Part shown: piece by piece, positions 50,127 through 59,130 of the stretch
Position numbering within the stretch: the stretch's first letter is position 1
How the letters are laid out: each line of letters opens with the position of its first letter
Origin: JACOTV01 sp964579395
Lineage (GTDB): Bacteria; Patescibacteriota; Microgenomatia; UBA1406; GWC2-37-13
Length of the DNA stretch: 64,000 nt
Direction: 5' to 3'
Assembly (NCBI GenBank): GCA_964579395.1
Contig: CAZOFT010000008.1
Location: forward strand, 1 to 64,000
The notes under the pieces: model-generated
The model's database searches: none
The model's input: the letters and a program-made list of their open reading frames with translations, nothing else
Told to the model about the DNA's origin: nothing
Translations under genes and position numbers: made by a program

Positions 50127-51827
50127 TTACCAACTTCCTCCACCGCCTCCACCTCCGCCTCCTCCGGAAGATCCACCGGAGAATCCTGAAGAATGGCCTG
50201 TTGATGAGGAAGTCGGTGTCATGGCCGATGTCACGCGTGTCATGGATGATGACAGTGAGCGGGTAAATACCGCTGCGTTGAGCGAACTGTCTGATGAATA
50301 CGGTGCATACCAACTCGGCTGTTGAAACGGCACATCGGCAAACCGTTTTGCCCATACTTTTTCGACCCCGAATGCCACCGCATACGGCAGCAGTTTTTCA
50401 AACGTCATCTGATTGAGTGCTTGAAAGTCCAGCTGACGCTGCTGACTATTGAGGAAGTTTTTCAATGACCTTGCCTGATTTGCAGCTACCACTCCGGTGT
50501 CCGATTTTTTTGGCATGGCGCGACCGGCAAACGCAGCGACCAAAGCAAGCACGATATTCATCGTAAACATAGCCACAGCAGCCAGCGCATAGTACGGATT
50601 TCTGATCTTATCGGGACGTTTGGAAAAAAACCCACGCAACACCATAGACTCATTCAAAGAGGAGGTCGCAAGTGTATGCATATTGGTAAGATCAGTTTTT
50701 GAAAGCCTGACTTCAGTCTTACTGGCAAACAACTTGTCGAGAATGATTGTCTCATGTGCCTGCAATTGCTCTGCTTTACTCTTGCTGTCTGCACCCTTTA
50801 TGAGCCACCAGTCTTTTTTCTTACGCTCCTCAATGCGCATATAGCCACGACGTGCCAAGTCGACAATTGCGGCGGTAATGTCGCGAGCATGTACTTGCTC
50901 ATCAATCAGTGTTCCGGTCTCAGCAGGTGTAAGCAGCTGTCCATCAGCCAGTTTAGGGGGGTCAAATGCGGCAGTCACTACGCCGCTACCGGCCACTTTC
51001 GGATCCCTCCCCTGCCGATACCATTTCCAGATGATCCATGGCGGCAATACCACATACCAGAATATGCCAAATATCACCCCGACTATAGCCAGCAGAATCA
51101 TGAAAATTGACGGCTTGGGGGGCGTGTACGGTGCTGCCTCAAGCTGCGCCACTAACCCCTTGGGGAATCCGGCCACCACGGTGAGACCTTCACCCGACTG
51201 GAGTGCCATGGCTTCATAGGTAGCTGATGTTCCTGATGTAGTGGCGGTACAATTGGTGGCAGTTGACCCTTGCGCACCGGTGTAACAGGCCGTTTGAAGC
51301 GCTGCAGTACCTGAAGCATCGGGAGGCACAATCACGCGCACACTCGCCTGTTCGATAGGCACATCCCAGCCGGTACCCGTGGCATTCCAGTAAAGCTCAT
51401 CATGATCTGAAAAGTAGGTGACCGCACCACTGACGGTATAGTCAATCACGTACACATGCTCACCTGAGATTGTTCGATCAGGATCTCCAATCCGAAGCGA
51501 TATTTGGTCACTACCTTTACTGCGTTTGTGTGAAGTGCTGACCGGCAGCGTGTTGCCATATTCATCTGACACAACAATGTCAGAAAGGGTTACTTGATAC
51601 AGTGTTCCTTCTGCGTTTGGTGTGATTGTTTCAATATCGCGGTAAATCCCGTGCCGCTGCAAGGAACCAAAATCATAGGTGATACGCTCCTCAACCACCA
51701 CTACTCCATCAGGTCGCACCTCATACTGCACATCAAATGAACGAACAGATTCAGCACGAACAGTAGCCGAAGCAAGACAAAAGAAGGCGGCAACTGTGAT
51801 AAAGCGCGTAATCCAAGCGGATTTCAT
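50127..51827 (-). CDS. DUF2207 membrane protein
   Basis: 566 residues. The ATG at 51827 is preferred because TATGAT ends seven bases upstream; ATG 51839 is the alternative. A signal peptide ends near TVRA. An external beta domain follows (VRSFDVQYEVRPDGVVVVEERITYDF), then membrane helices near 235-260 and 415-440, with a cytoplasmic winged-helix-like part between them. The C-terminus is a poly-Gly tail ending GSW. This is the standard DUF2207 layout; function unknown. It is convergent with the exonuclease gene, one base between stops. Confidence 0.88.
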   Translation of the reverse strand: MKSAWITRFITVAAFFCLASATVRAESVRSFDVQYEVRPDGVVVVEERITYDFGSLQRHGIYRDIETITPNAEGTLYQVTLSDIVVSDEYGNTLPVSTSHKRSKGSDQISLRIGDPDRTISGEHVYVIDYTVSGAVTYFSDHDELYWNATGTGWDVPIEQASVRVIVPPDASGTAALQTACYTGAQGSTATNCTATTSGTSATYEAMALQSGEGLTVVAGFPKGLVAQLEAAPYTPPKPSIFMILLAIVGVIFGIFWYVVLPPWIIWKWYRQGRDPKVAGSGVVTAAFDPPKLADGQLLTPAETGTLIDEQVHARDITAAIVDLARRGYMRIEERKKKDWWLIKGADSKSKAEQLQAHETIILDKLFASKTEVRLSKTDLTNMHTLATSSLNESMVLRGFFSKRPDKIRNPYYALAAVAMFTMNIVLALVAAFAGRAMPKKSDTGVVAANQARSLKNFLNSQQRQLDFQALNQMTFEKLLPYAVAFGVEKVWAKRFADVPFQQPSWYAPYSSDSSLNAAVFTRSLSSSMTRVTSAMTPTSSSTGHSSGFSGGSSGGGGGGGGGGSW

Positions 51828-51834
51828 ATCACAC

Positions 51835-51840
51835 ATCATA
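51835..51840 (-). promoter_or_regulatory. -10 element of the DUF2207 gene
   Basis: TATGAT on the minus strand, seven bases before ATG 51827. It decides that start. Confidence 0.5.
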
Positions 51841-51907
51841 GCACGATTCCTGTATGATAAAAGTCAACTTTTGAGCCCGAATCACCCCACTCGACTCACC
51901 TACAAAT

Positions 51908-52279
51908 ATGAAGTACGACCCAGCTCCAGATATCAAGCGTCAAATAGACGCCCTAGTGGACATTCTAGAGATGGATTACATCATCAAAGACCATGTGCAC
52001 TGCATTCGCAGTTACGACGCAAATACGCGGGCATATGCGCGCATTTGGGGTATGGCCAAATTGTTCAAAGACGTCCTCGGCCTCACTCCCCACTACATCA
52101 TTGAGGTAAACCACAAAATGTACAGCAAATTATCCGAACGTGAGCAGATGAAAACCCTTGTGCATGAGCTTATGCATATCCCCAAAACATTCTCCGGCGC
52201 CCTGCTTTCTCACCGCGGCCCGCATCATGCGATCAACGATCGTGAGGTGGAAAAACTCCTGAAAGCCAAGATGAAATAA
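51908..52279 (+). CDS. Putative zinc metallopeptidase
   Basis: 123 residues. HELMH in TLVHELMHIPKTF is a zincin motif and a third ligand could be a His in GPHHAIND. The protein is the size of the putative phage/CPR metallopeptidase domain family. It has no signal peptide, so it acts in the cytoplasm. Target unknown. Confidence 0.72.
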   Translation: MKYDPAPDIKRQIDALVDILEMDYIIKDHVHCIRSYDANTRAYARIWGMAKLFKDVLGLTPHYIIEVNHKMYSKLSEREQMKTLVHELMHIPKTFSGALLSHRGPHHAINDREVEKLLKAKMK

Positions 52280-52374
52280 TTGGATTTGCAGAATACAATC
52301 GCTTTTTTTAGAGTTGAAGTATTAAGAGGTCAAGGTTAGAATTGGCATTTCTTACCAACACAGCACCACCTTTT

Positions 52375-53247
52375 ATGACATCTGAAACACGAGAAAAACG
52401 TTCACACCTCCCCATATCCAAATCCGAAGCACTGGGTCTTGAACATGTATTTCACATGGGGAATCATGGTGGATATGAGCTGGATATTGATCCTCGCCTC
52501 GTACCTCCACTTCCATCTGAGCATCCGACTTTTAGAGAAATATCAGACGTATTTGACCTGAGCCACTTTTCAACTCCCCGAAGACCGATTCGAATCGGTC
52601 GTGCAACGCTTGAGGAAGCACCTGCGCTCATTCACGTGCACAACATGCCCATCAAGTTTCCCCATACAGGACATCGCGTCCCTACTGAACTCGGATACTT
52701 AAAAGGTTTACTGGATACATGTGCATCAGTTGAAGCGGCTATAAATCCTCACCTTGATGAATCATACGCGTATCTCACCCTCCAAAAGGGCCCTGTGGCA
52801 GCTGGTAAAACGCAACGCACCCCGTCACTGCATTCTGACGGACTGCAAGGTCAGCGAATCCAACCAAAAGTACGCGCCGAACATGGATACCTGATGGTTG
52901 ACTCTGATCCTCCCCTCTTTTATCCGCAAGCATTTGACCTTGAGGGCGTTGATGTGAATGTGCACGATGTAGATGTGGCATTTGCCGGTCAAGTGGATGA
53001 AACGCAGGCTGTACAATTTGATCCGGGCGACGTGATCCTGTTTGATTCATACTGCCTGCACCGGGCAGTTGAAGCACAAGAAGAGGTAATTCGGGGCTTT
53101 TTCCGCCTCACATACACACATCCAAGTATGAAATTTGACCGCGGAATCAAAACATTCAATGCATTGTTTGAAGAAGAATACGCCCGGCACGAATGGGTGT
53201 TTGGAGAAAAAGAATGGCCTACCCTTATTGATCCTCCTACTCGTTGA
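52375..53247 (+). CDS. Fe(II)/2-oxoglutarate oxygenase-like protein, copy 1
   Basis: 290 residues from ATG 52375; a TTG at 52342 would add eleven. H153-x-D155 (LHSDG) followed by H229 in CLHR and R240/R244 forms the H-x-D...H...R facial triad pattern of cupin oxygenases. The order and spacing (about 75 residues) fit. I cannot place it in a named family. Its neighbour downstream is a clear paralogue, starting 12 bases later. Confidence 0.58.
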   Translation: MTSETREKRSHLPISKSEALGLEHVFHMGNHGGYELDIDPRLVPPLPSEHPTFREISDVFDLSHFSTPRRPIRIGRATLEEAPALIHVHNMPIKFPHTGHRVPTELGYLKGLLDTCASVEAAINPHLDESYAYLTLQKGPVAAGKTQRTPSLHSDGLQGQRIQPKVRAEHGYLMVDSDPPLFYPQAFDLEGVDVNVHDVDVAFAGQVDETQAVQFDPGDVILFDSYCLHRAVEAQEEVIRGFFRLTYTHPSMKFDRGIKTFNALFEEEYARHEWVFGEKEWPTLIDPPTR

Positions 53248-53259
53248 TGACTAAAAAAT

Positions 53260-54090
53260 ATGTCAAAGGAATTTCCTAAAACACACCCGGATGTCCTTGC
53301 CCCAACGGATATATATGAGATGGGAGCACATGGTGGATTTGACTTATCAATCCATCCGATTTCGCTCGGCGAAGTTGAAATCAACTCTCCTATACTGGCT
53401 GACATGAACAGTCCATATGCACTTGAGAAGTTTCACCGCATGCGCACACCCATTGTGGTTGGAAGAAGTTCGTTTGAAGGGCTCCCTTTGGGGCTTCGCA
53501 TTCACGATCTGCCAATACGCTTTCCGGGAACTGGATATCGGGTGCCCGACGAACTCCAGGCTATTCGTGACACACTTGAGATTTGCGCATCGTTTGAAGC
53601 GGCTATAAACCCCGATGTTGATGACTATTTTGCCTATCTTACCTTGCAATACACAGACGTTGAGCCAGGAACATCACAACGCATATCAACAACGCATGTG
53701 GATGGGTTTCAGGGGCCATACAGACAACCAAAAATACGCCCGGAACATGGATATATTTCTGTAACACGCGATCCTTCTTTTTTTTACGCACAATCACATG
53801 ACTTTGACAGACTTGATATTAATCAAGACGATGTGCCTGCCGTTTTAGCAGAAACGTCACGAGAAGATGCAGCACTACGATGTAATCCAAACGATATTGT
53901 GCTATTTGATGCCTATACACCGCATCGTGGTGTGGTCACAGAAACACCCGGTCCTCGTGGATTTCTCCGTCTTCGGTATTGTGACCCGGCACATCATGCC
54001 AACCGCCAGGGACGCACAAAAAATCTCCTCTTTGAAGCCGAATATGAAGAGGTTGGCTGGAAAACGACTACCTACGCGAGAAATAACTGA
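53260..54090 (+). CDS. Fe(II)/2-oxoglutarate oxygenase-like protein, copy 2
   Basis: 276 residues. The same pattern as copy 1 is kept: H146-x-D148 (THVDG), H222 in PHRG and R233/R237 in PRGFLRLRY. Shared blocks include the N-terminal MGAHGGFDLSI (MGNHGGYELDI in copy 1) and AAINP. The duplication is old, because identity is moderate. The end overlaps the convergent NDK-like gene by 19 bases. Confidence 0.58.
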   Translation: MSKEFPKTHPDVLAPTDIYEMGAHGGFDLSIHPISLGEVEINSPILADMNSPYALEKFHRMRTPIVVGRSSFEGLPLGLRIHDLPIRFPGTGYRVPDELQAIRDTLEICASFEAAINPDVDDYFAYLTLQYTDVEPGTSQRISTTHVDGFQGPYRQPKIRPEHGYISVTRDPSFFYAQSHDFDRLDINQDDVPAVLAETSREDAALRCNPNDIVLFDAYTPHRGVVTETPGPRGFLRLRYCDPAHHANRQGRTKNLLFEAEYEEVGWKTTTYARNN

Positions 54091-54734
54091 GTGCGAACTG
54101 CCGCTAGCTCATGCTGAACCTGTTCAATCGTATGTGGTGAATGAAACAAGGTGTTGTATGGCTCAGCACCCACTCCAAAAGTACGCCTGAGCGTGCCCGG
54201 CTCCGGGGCATATGTCCCTTTAATCGTAGTAAATAGTTCGGGCGCACAAGTATCTACCGGACCATGCATCAGTACAAACGTCGATGCGCCAGAGCTCATC
54301 AGCCCTATCAATTCTTCCCATCGATCCGCATACTGTTCAGGATAGCGCACCGCATCAATTGCGCGAAGCTGATCTTCCTTGTCAAACCACATACGTTCTA
54401 ATACCGGCGCTGTAAATGCCATAGGCAAAGCCCCAAATACTTCAAAGGGCGTCTGTGAGTCGATCCAGCCTAGCACAGCCTGAGCTAGCTCATCATCGCT
54501 GAGTCCCCTGCTGTTTTCGTATGCATGTGGGCGAATCATCCCGGTGGTTATTCTGCCTGATTCCACTAGTCCATCTAGTTCCGGATGCAAAAGAAGGTCT
54601 TGGGCAATACCCCGCTGGTGTTCAAACACCAAAATACCTGCAGAATCTTTGTGCTTGTTTCTGTGTTGGTTCAACCGATCCCTCTCACCCAAACCGGGTG
54701 ATATGAGCTCAGTATACGCATGTAGTTCCCTCAT
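54072..54734 (-). CDS. Nucleoside diphosphate kinase-like protein
   Basis: 220 residues. The last 95 resemble an NDK: VLMHGPVD, PEPGTLRRTFG (as NDK PGTIRGDFG), then YNTLFHSP where NDKs have NxxHGSDS with the phospho-His, and an ending E-x-x-H-E-L. The N-terminal 120 residues are not standard NDK, although DLLLHPELDGLVESGRI could be a distorted kinase start. The His is present, so phosphotransfer is possible. TACAAT, 11 bases upstream, lies inside the flank of tRNA-Ser. Confidence 0.6.
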   Translation of the reverse strand: MRELHAYTELISPGLGERDRLNQHRNKHKDSAGILVFEHQRGIAQDLLLHPELDGLVESGRITTGMIRPHAYENSRGLSDDELAQAVLGWIDSQTPFEVFGALPMAFTAPVLERMWFDKEDQLRAIDAVRYPEQYADRWEELIGLMSSGASTFVLMHGPVDTCAPELFTTIKGTYAPEPGTLRRTFGVGAEPYNTLFHSPHTIEQVQHELAAVRTQLFLA

Positions 54735-54755
54735 TGAAGATAAAAATTGTAGCTG

Positions 54756-54842
54756 CGGAGAGGGGGGGATTCGAACCCCCGATACCCTTGCGGATATACT
54801 TTCTTAGCAGGAAAGCGCTTTCGGCCACTCAGCCACCTCTCC
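54756..54842 (-). tRNA. tRNA-Ser (anticodon GCT)
   Basis: 87 bases with the long variable arm of class II tRNAs. Acceptor GGAGAGG pairs with CCTCTCC; the loop CTGCTAA gives GCT. CCA is not encoded. Confidence 0.93.
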
Positions 54843-54845
54843 TTG

Positions 54846-54877
54846 CTAGTTGATAGTCGGTGGTTGATAGTTGTTAG
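54846..54877 (-). repeat. AACTATCAACC-family repeat E between tRNAs
   Basis: On the minus strand it reads CTAACAACTATCAACCACCG plus ACTATCAACTAG. It begins four bases after tRNA-Ser and faces copy F in inverted orientation across 17 bases. Confidence 0.6.
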
Positions 54878-54894
54878 ATATGCAAAACACATGC

Positions 54895-54930
54895 GCAACC
54901 AACAACCGGCAACTAAAAACCATGAACTAA
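54895..54930 (+). repeat. AACCAAC-family repeat F between tRNAs
   Basis: GCAACCAACAACCGGCAACT and AAAAACCATGAACTAA. It ends six bases before tRNA-Leu and is the inverted partner of copy E. Confidence 0.6.
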
Positions 54931-54935
54931 CGCGG

Positions 54936-55019
54936 TGCCGAAGAGAGGACTTGAACCTCCACGCCCTTGCGGGCACACGCTCCTGAAGCGTGCGCGTCTG
55001 CCAGTTCCGCCACTTCGGC
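54936..55019 (-). tRNA. tRNA-Leu (anticodon CAG)
   Basis: 84 bases, class II. Acceptor GCCGAAG pairs with CTTCGGC; stem CACGC/GCGTG encloses TTCAGGA, so the anticodon is CAG. CCA is not encoded. Confidence 0.93.
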
Positions 55020-55093
55020 ATTTCTTGAACCCTTATTATACTGGCTTATTTACTAAATCATCGGGTGAATTTTGCAGATTTAGCTTTGTTTAC

Positions 55094-55099
55094 TACAAT
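55094..55099 (+). promoter_or_regulatory. -10 element of the alpha/beta hydrolase gene
   Basis: TACAAT ends directly before an ATG at 55100. A second ATG at 55106, six bases on, fits the usual start-to-box distance. Confidence 0.5.
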
Positions 55100-55105
55100 A
55101 TGACT

Positions 55106-56137
55106 ATGAAGTTTCTTTTGTTTTCGATGACTGCCAGTATAGTCATTGTGATTGCCGCTCTGATGCTCAAACCGCAAACCATCCTCTCCCCGATTGAAAA
55201 ATTGTATCCGACCCCGACACCTACGGTCCTACCACTTCTTCCCTATCAAGTGACTGAACTGTCCAAACGAGCTACCCCATCGGCAACAATCCGCATTGAC
55301 GAGCTGGAAGACGACGCCGTTGAGCCAGACACGTACCGTGTGCGCACGATTTCCTTCAAAACCGGCAACAAAAAGGTGTCCGGCCGCATCACCTACCCGC
55401 TCGAGCCAGGCACCTACCCACTCGTGTTTATGATACGCGGCTATGTGGACCGGGAGATTTACTACACCGGGATCGGTTCTGAGCGTGCGGCAAATTACCT
55501 TGCTGAGCATGGATATGTGACACTTGCTGCGGATTTTTTGGGCTATGGGGCATCTGATGCAGGCTCTGCCGACGGTCTTGAAGATCGATTTCAAACATAC
55601 ACAACCTTCATCGATCTTATGCGAGAAGCCGATCGTCTTGACACCTCTTTTTCTGAAGCGGATTTAAGTGATTATCACATCGATCAAACAAAGCGGGCCA
55701 TCTGGGCACACAGCAACGGCGGACAGATCGCGCTTACCGCGCTTGCAGCAACAGAACTCCCCTATCCGACCGTGCTCTGGGCGCCAGTCACCAAACCGTT
55801 TCCATATAATGTGCTTTTTTACAGCGACGAAGCTGCCGATGAGGGCAAAGCGCTTCGCAAGCTTATTGCTGACTTTGAGCAACAGTACGATGTGAGAAAG
55901 TATAGCTTTACTGATTATTTAGATCGTATTAAAGCCCTTATTCGCATTCATCAGGGCACTGCTGATGAAGCAATTCCTGTGCCGTGGACTCAGCTTATCA
56001 CCGCCAATCTCGAAGAGGCTGGAGTTGATGTGGAGTCGACGTACTATGAAGGCGAAAACCACAACTTCAATCTCGGCAGCTGGAACGATACCATGGAAGC
56101 GACAGAAGCCTTCTATAAAAGCGAGTTTGAAAAATAA
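55106..56137 (+). CDS. Membrane-anchored alpha/beta hydrolase
   Basis: 343 residues from ATG 55106; ATG 55100 adds two. An N-terminal anchor helix (about 3-22) and a PTPTP linker are followed by an alpha/beta hydrolase domain. The nucleophile elbow is AHSNGG near 200, the acid DEAIP near 290 and the His in GENHNF near 320. It is similar to dienelactone hydrolase/prolyl oligopeptidase-type esterases of surface proteins. It probably works outside the cell. Confidence 0.82.
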   Translation: MKFLLFSMTASIVIVIAALMLKPQTILSPIEKLYPTPTPTVLPLLPYQVTELSKRATPSATIRIDELEDDAVEPDTYRVRTISFKTGNKKVSGRITYPLEPGTYPLVFMIRGYVDREIYYTGIGSERAANYLAEHGYVTLAADFLGYGASDAGSADGLEDRFQTYTTFIDLMREADRLDTSFSEADLSDYHIDQTKRAIWAHSNGGQIALTALAATELPYPTVLWAPVTKPFPYNVLFYSDEAADEGKALRKLIADFEQQYDVRKYSFTDYLDRIKALIRIHQGTADEAIPVPWTQLITANLEEAGVDVESTYYEGENHNFNLGSWNDTMEATEAFYKSEFEK

Positions 56138-56162
56138 AAACCACTGATTTGCTGCTTCTTGC

Positions 56163-56168
56163 TACCAT
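56163..56168 (+). promoter_or_regulatory. -10 element of the FAD enzyme gene
   Basis: TACCAT, six bases before ATG 56175. Confidence 0.4.
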
Positions 56169-56174
56169 GATTGT

Positions 56175-57287
56175 ATGCAGCACTATTTTTGGGGCAAACC
56201 CACCCAGCACTATCCGCAGCTTCAGCAGAATTCTCACACAACAGTCGCAGTACTTGGTGCCGGCATCGCCGGGCTTTCTGCCGCAATCATGCTGCAGGAT
56301 GCGGGGATCAAGGATGTGACTATTGTCGAAAAACACCTGGTTGGCTCCGGCTCCACCGGAAACTCAGCTGGGATGTTGGTATGCGAACCGGAGCAGGCCC
56401 CATGGATTAATATTGTTCAATCGTTGGGACTTACGCAAGCCACTGCATATCTGAAGCAGCAAAATGAAGCGGTGAAATGGCTGAAATCAATAGTTGAAAA
56501 GCATACATTGCAGTGTGAGCTCCGTGAAGTTGATTTGCTGTTGTTCCACGAATCAGTTCGTTCACAGTTGCGTGAGGATAGTGTCCGAAACAGCATGCAT
56601 CAAGCTCATGTCACCCTTTCGCCTTCGGCATTTCACCACGAATTTGCGACGCCGGCAGCAAGTCGTGCTACACGTATTGCAGGCAATTTGAGCGTAAATC
56701 CACTTCTTCTCACTCGCGAGTTGGCTCGGCTTTTTACTAAGCGCGGAGGAAGACTGTTTGAACAAACGCCGGGAGTGTACGAGAAAGCAAACACACTTAA
56801 ATGTCCGGGTGCAGAGCTGACATTTGACTATCTTATTGACACCGCGGTCACGCACCCGCATCAAATCGACATGTTTTTGACCACCATCTGCGTCACCTGG
56901 CCACTAAAGAAGCATGAGCTCACAACACTCCACCTCAAAGACCACGATATGTTTTTGACAAACCCTGACCTATCGTCATACTTTTATGGAAGAATTACAC
57001 CGGATAATCGACTATTGATTGGGTATGGAGACTTGCACACCTCCACATTTCACCGCACATCGGCATACGAACCACATGTGAAAACCATAAAAGAGTTTCT
57101 TACGATTTTAGTTCCGGATATAAAATTACCCATCACACATGGATGGAGCGGCGTATATAGCCTCTCAAAAACTGTCCTTCCTTACTCTTCTCATCCGAGT
57201 CCCCGCGTCTGGAAAGCAGGAGGATTCGGCACTCAGCTTGCAGCTATCGCAACAATGAGAGAGATCGTGCATGATTTGTGCGGCTGA
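56175..57287 (+). CDS. FAD-dependent oxidoreductase (DAO family)
   Basis: 370 residues. VLGAGIAGLSAAIML near 26-40 is the dinucleotide-binding fingerprint, followed by VEKHLVGSGSTGNSAGM typical of DAO enzymes. The C-terminal GGFGTQLAAIATM binds the flavin again. Substrate class (amino acid, glycerol phosphate or tRNA modification) cannot be told. It is convergent with rarA, two bases between stops. Confidence 0.85.
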   Translation: MQHYFWGKPTQHYPQLQQNSHTTVAVLGAGIAGLSAAIMLQDAGIKDVTIVEKHLVGSGSTGNSAGMLVCEPEQAPWINIVQSLGLTQATAYLKQQNEAVKWLKSIVEKHTLQCELREVDLLLFHESVRSQLREDSVRNSMHQAHVTLSPSAFHHEFATPAASRATRIAGNLSVNPLLLTRELARLFTKRGGRLFEQTPGVYEKANTLKCPGAELTFDYLIDTAVTHPHQIDMFLTTICVTWPLKKHELTTLHLKDHDMFLTNPDLSSYFYGRITPDNRLLIGYGDLHTSTFHRTSAYEPHVKTIKEFLTILVPDIKLPITHGWSGVYSLSKTVLPYSSHPSPRVWKAGGFGTQLAAIATMREIVHDLCG

Positions 57288-57289
57288 AA

Positions 57290-58438
57290 CTACTTCACAA
57301 ACTTCTTTCCTTTGATCTTCTCGGGCAGGTAGTCAGCATCGCCATACATCTCGTATCCTTCACCATATCCCAGCTCCTTCATGAGCTTCGTCGGTGCATT
57401 GCGCAGATGCTTTGGAATCGGGAGATTGCCGCTTTTGTGCACCTCAGCTTGGGCAGCACGCAGACCATCATAAGCCGAGCGGTCTTTGGGAGCGCGACAC
57501 AAATACACCACTCCTTGTGAGAGATTGATCGCACACTCAGGAAGGCCGATTTTGGTGACTGCTTCAAATACGGCGTTTGCGACAACAAGCGCAGTTGGCT
57601 GCGCATTCCCGATGTCTTCACTGGCAAATATGACCATGCGCCGTGCGATAAACACCGGATCTTCCCCGCTCTCAATCATGCGTGCCATGTAGTACAAGGC
57701 GGCATCCACCTGACTTGCGCGCATAGATTTGATAAATGCTGAAATCGTATTGTAGTGTTCTTCACCGGCACGATCATAGCGCAAAAACTTTGATTGCAGC
57801 GTCTGCTGGAGATTATCACTTGTTATCTTGCCATAAAGCCCCAGCGTATTCTCCACCATCGCAAGCATCTGACGCGCATCTCCACCCGACATCGACACGA
57901 GCCATTCTATAGCCTTTTTATCCATTTTTACGCCGGTTCGCTTGAGAATCTGGCGCAAATCATCAGCATTCAGGTCCTCCAGCACAAATACACGACACCG
58001 TGATAAGAGAGCCGGAATCACTTCAAAGCTGGGATTTTCGGTGGTTGCCCCGATCAAGGTCAGGTGACCTGACTCCACATACGGCAACAAATAATCTTGC
58101 TGCGCTTTGTTAAACCGGTGAATTTCGTCAAGAAACAGCACACGCGGCCCCAGCAGATTGCCGGTTTCCTGCACAATTTTTCGGATATCTTCTTTACCCG
58201 CAGACACGGCAGATAATTCGTGATAATTGGCCCCAAGCGCATGGGCATAAATGCGTGCCAGCGTAGTCTTCCCCACGCCGGGTGGTCCCCACAAAAGAAA
58301 GGAAAACAAATGGCGCTGCTCTATCGCCACGCGCAACGGACCAGGCGAAGAATCCTTTGCTTTTATGCCGACCAGGTGAGATTGACCGATATAGTCATCG
58401 AGTGTGGTCGGACGAATACGAGAAGCTAAGGGTTCCAT
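57290..58438 (-). CDS. rarA: Replication-associated recombination protein RarA (MgsA)
   Basis: 382 residues from ATG 58438. WGPPGVGKTT (Walker A), VLFLDEIHRF (Walker B), GATTENPSFE (sensor I) and the MgsA C-terminal block with EDIGNAQPTALVVA are all present. RarA is a AAA+ ATPase related to clamp loaders that acts at stalled forks. TATAAT is seven bases before the ATG. Confidence 0.94.
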   Translation of the reverse strand: MEPLASRIRPTTLDDYIGQSHLVGIKAKDSSPGPLRVAIEQRHLFSFLLWGPPGVGKTTLARIYAHALGANYHELSAVSAGKEDIRKIVQETGNLLGPRVLFLDEIHRFNKAQQDYLLPYVESGHLTLIGATTENPSFEVIPALLSRCRVFVLEDLNADDLRQILKRTGVKMDKKAIEWLVSMSGGDARQMLAMVENTLGLYGKITSDNLQQTLQSKFLRYDRAGEEHYNTISAFIKSMRASQVDAALYYMARMIESGEDPVFIARRMVIFASEDIGNAQPTALVVANAVFEAVTKIGLPECAINLSQGVVYLCRAPKDRSAYDGLRAAQAEVHKSGNLPIPKHLRNAPTKLMKELGYGEGYEMYGDADYLPEKIKGKKFVK

Positions 58439-58445
58439 ACAGACC

Positions 58446-58451
58446 ATTATA
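58446..58451 (-). promoter_or_regulatory. -10 element of rarA
   Basis: Perfect TATAAT on the minus strand, seven bases before ATG 58438. Confidence 0.6.
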
Positions 58452-58497
58452 CGCCCAAGGAGAACGAATGTTCAACAGCAAGTTCGCAACTGGTATA

Positions 58498-58527
58498 TTG
58501 ACAGGCTGGCGACTCAGCTGATAGCAT
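58498..58527 (+). promoter_or_regulatory. Promoter of the pilin gene
   Basis: TTGACA (58498-58503), an 18-base spacer and TAGCAT (58522-58527). ATG 58539 is 11 bases further. Confidence 0.7.
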
Positions 58528-58538
58528 GTGAGTCAGGT

Positions 58539-59039
58539 ATGAAACAAAAAAGACACGGGTTTACTCTCCTTGAAATTCTTATCGTTATCACCATTATGGC
58601 TGTTATTGGCAGCGTAGGATTTTTTTCATACCGCAGCTCACTGAAAGCTGCCCGTGATGCCAAGCGGCGTGCCGACTTGCATGCGCTGCAGACCGCGCTG
58701 CAAGTGTATTACGCTGAAAATGGTTCATACCCAAGCACCTCGGGGGCATGGACAGGTGAACAATCCGCATATGGATCACACACCACCGACTATGTGCCGG
58801 GACTTGCCCCCAACTATATCGAAAAGCTGCCGAATGATCCGCGTGTGGGCACAGCCTATGCTCCGTGCAATAATGCGACACGCGTAGGTTATTTGTATCG
58901 CTCCAACGGATCCGACTATAAACTTCTGGCATATTGCTCACCGGAAGGAACGATGAGCGTGACAACAGATCCGTTCTACGACCCGACCCGACCCACGTAT
59001 GCGTGGCAAATATCTTCTCCCGGTGGCGCAGCATGGTAA
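58539..59039 (+). CDS. Type IV pilin/pseudopilin
   Basis: 166 residues from ATG 58539. A short basic leader (MKQKRHG) ends in the prepilin peptidase site G7-F8 with Glu12 at position +5, followed by the hydrophobic pilin helix. The globular part (about 35-166) has two Cys and a GspG-like layout, with KRRADLHALQTALQVYYAENGSYPS. It assembles into pili or a pseudopilus. No assembly genes are adjacent. Confidence 0.9.
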   Translation: MKQKRHGFTLLEILIVITIMAVIGSVGFFSYRSSLKAARDAKRRADLHALQTALQVYYAENGSYPSTSGAWTGEQSAYGSHTTDYVPGLAPNYIEKLPNDPRVGTAYAPCNNATRVGYLYRSNGSDYKLLAYCSPEGTMSVTTDPFYDPTRPTYAWQISSPGGAAW

Positions 59040-59114
59040 CGCACGGTATTGACCCCAGATAATCCCCTTCAGCACCTTTTCAGATTCGCTTCATATACTG
59101 AGAATCGTTGACAG

Positions 59115-59124
59115 AAAGGAGGTG
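59115..59124 (+). promoter_or_regulatory. Strong Shine-Dalgarno site of the exported helical protein
   Basis: AAAGGAGGTG, six bases before ATG 59131. It decides that start over a GTG at 59122. Such a site is rare in this window; TATACT at 59094-59099 suggests a leader of about 25 bases. Confidence 0.75.
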
Positions 59125-59130
59125 AAACAC

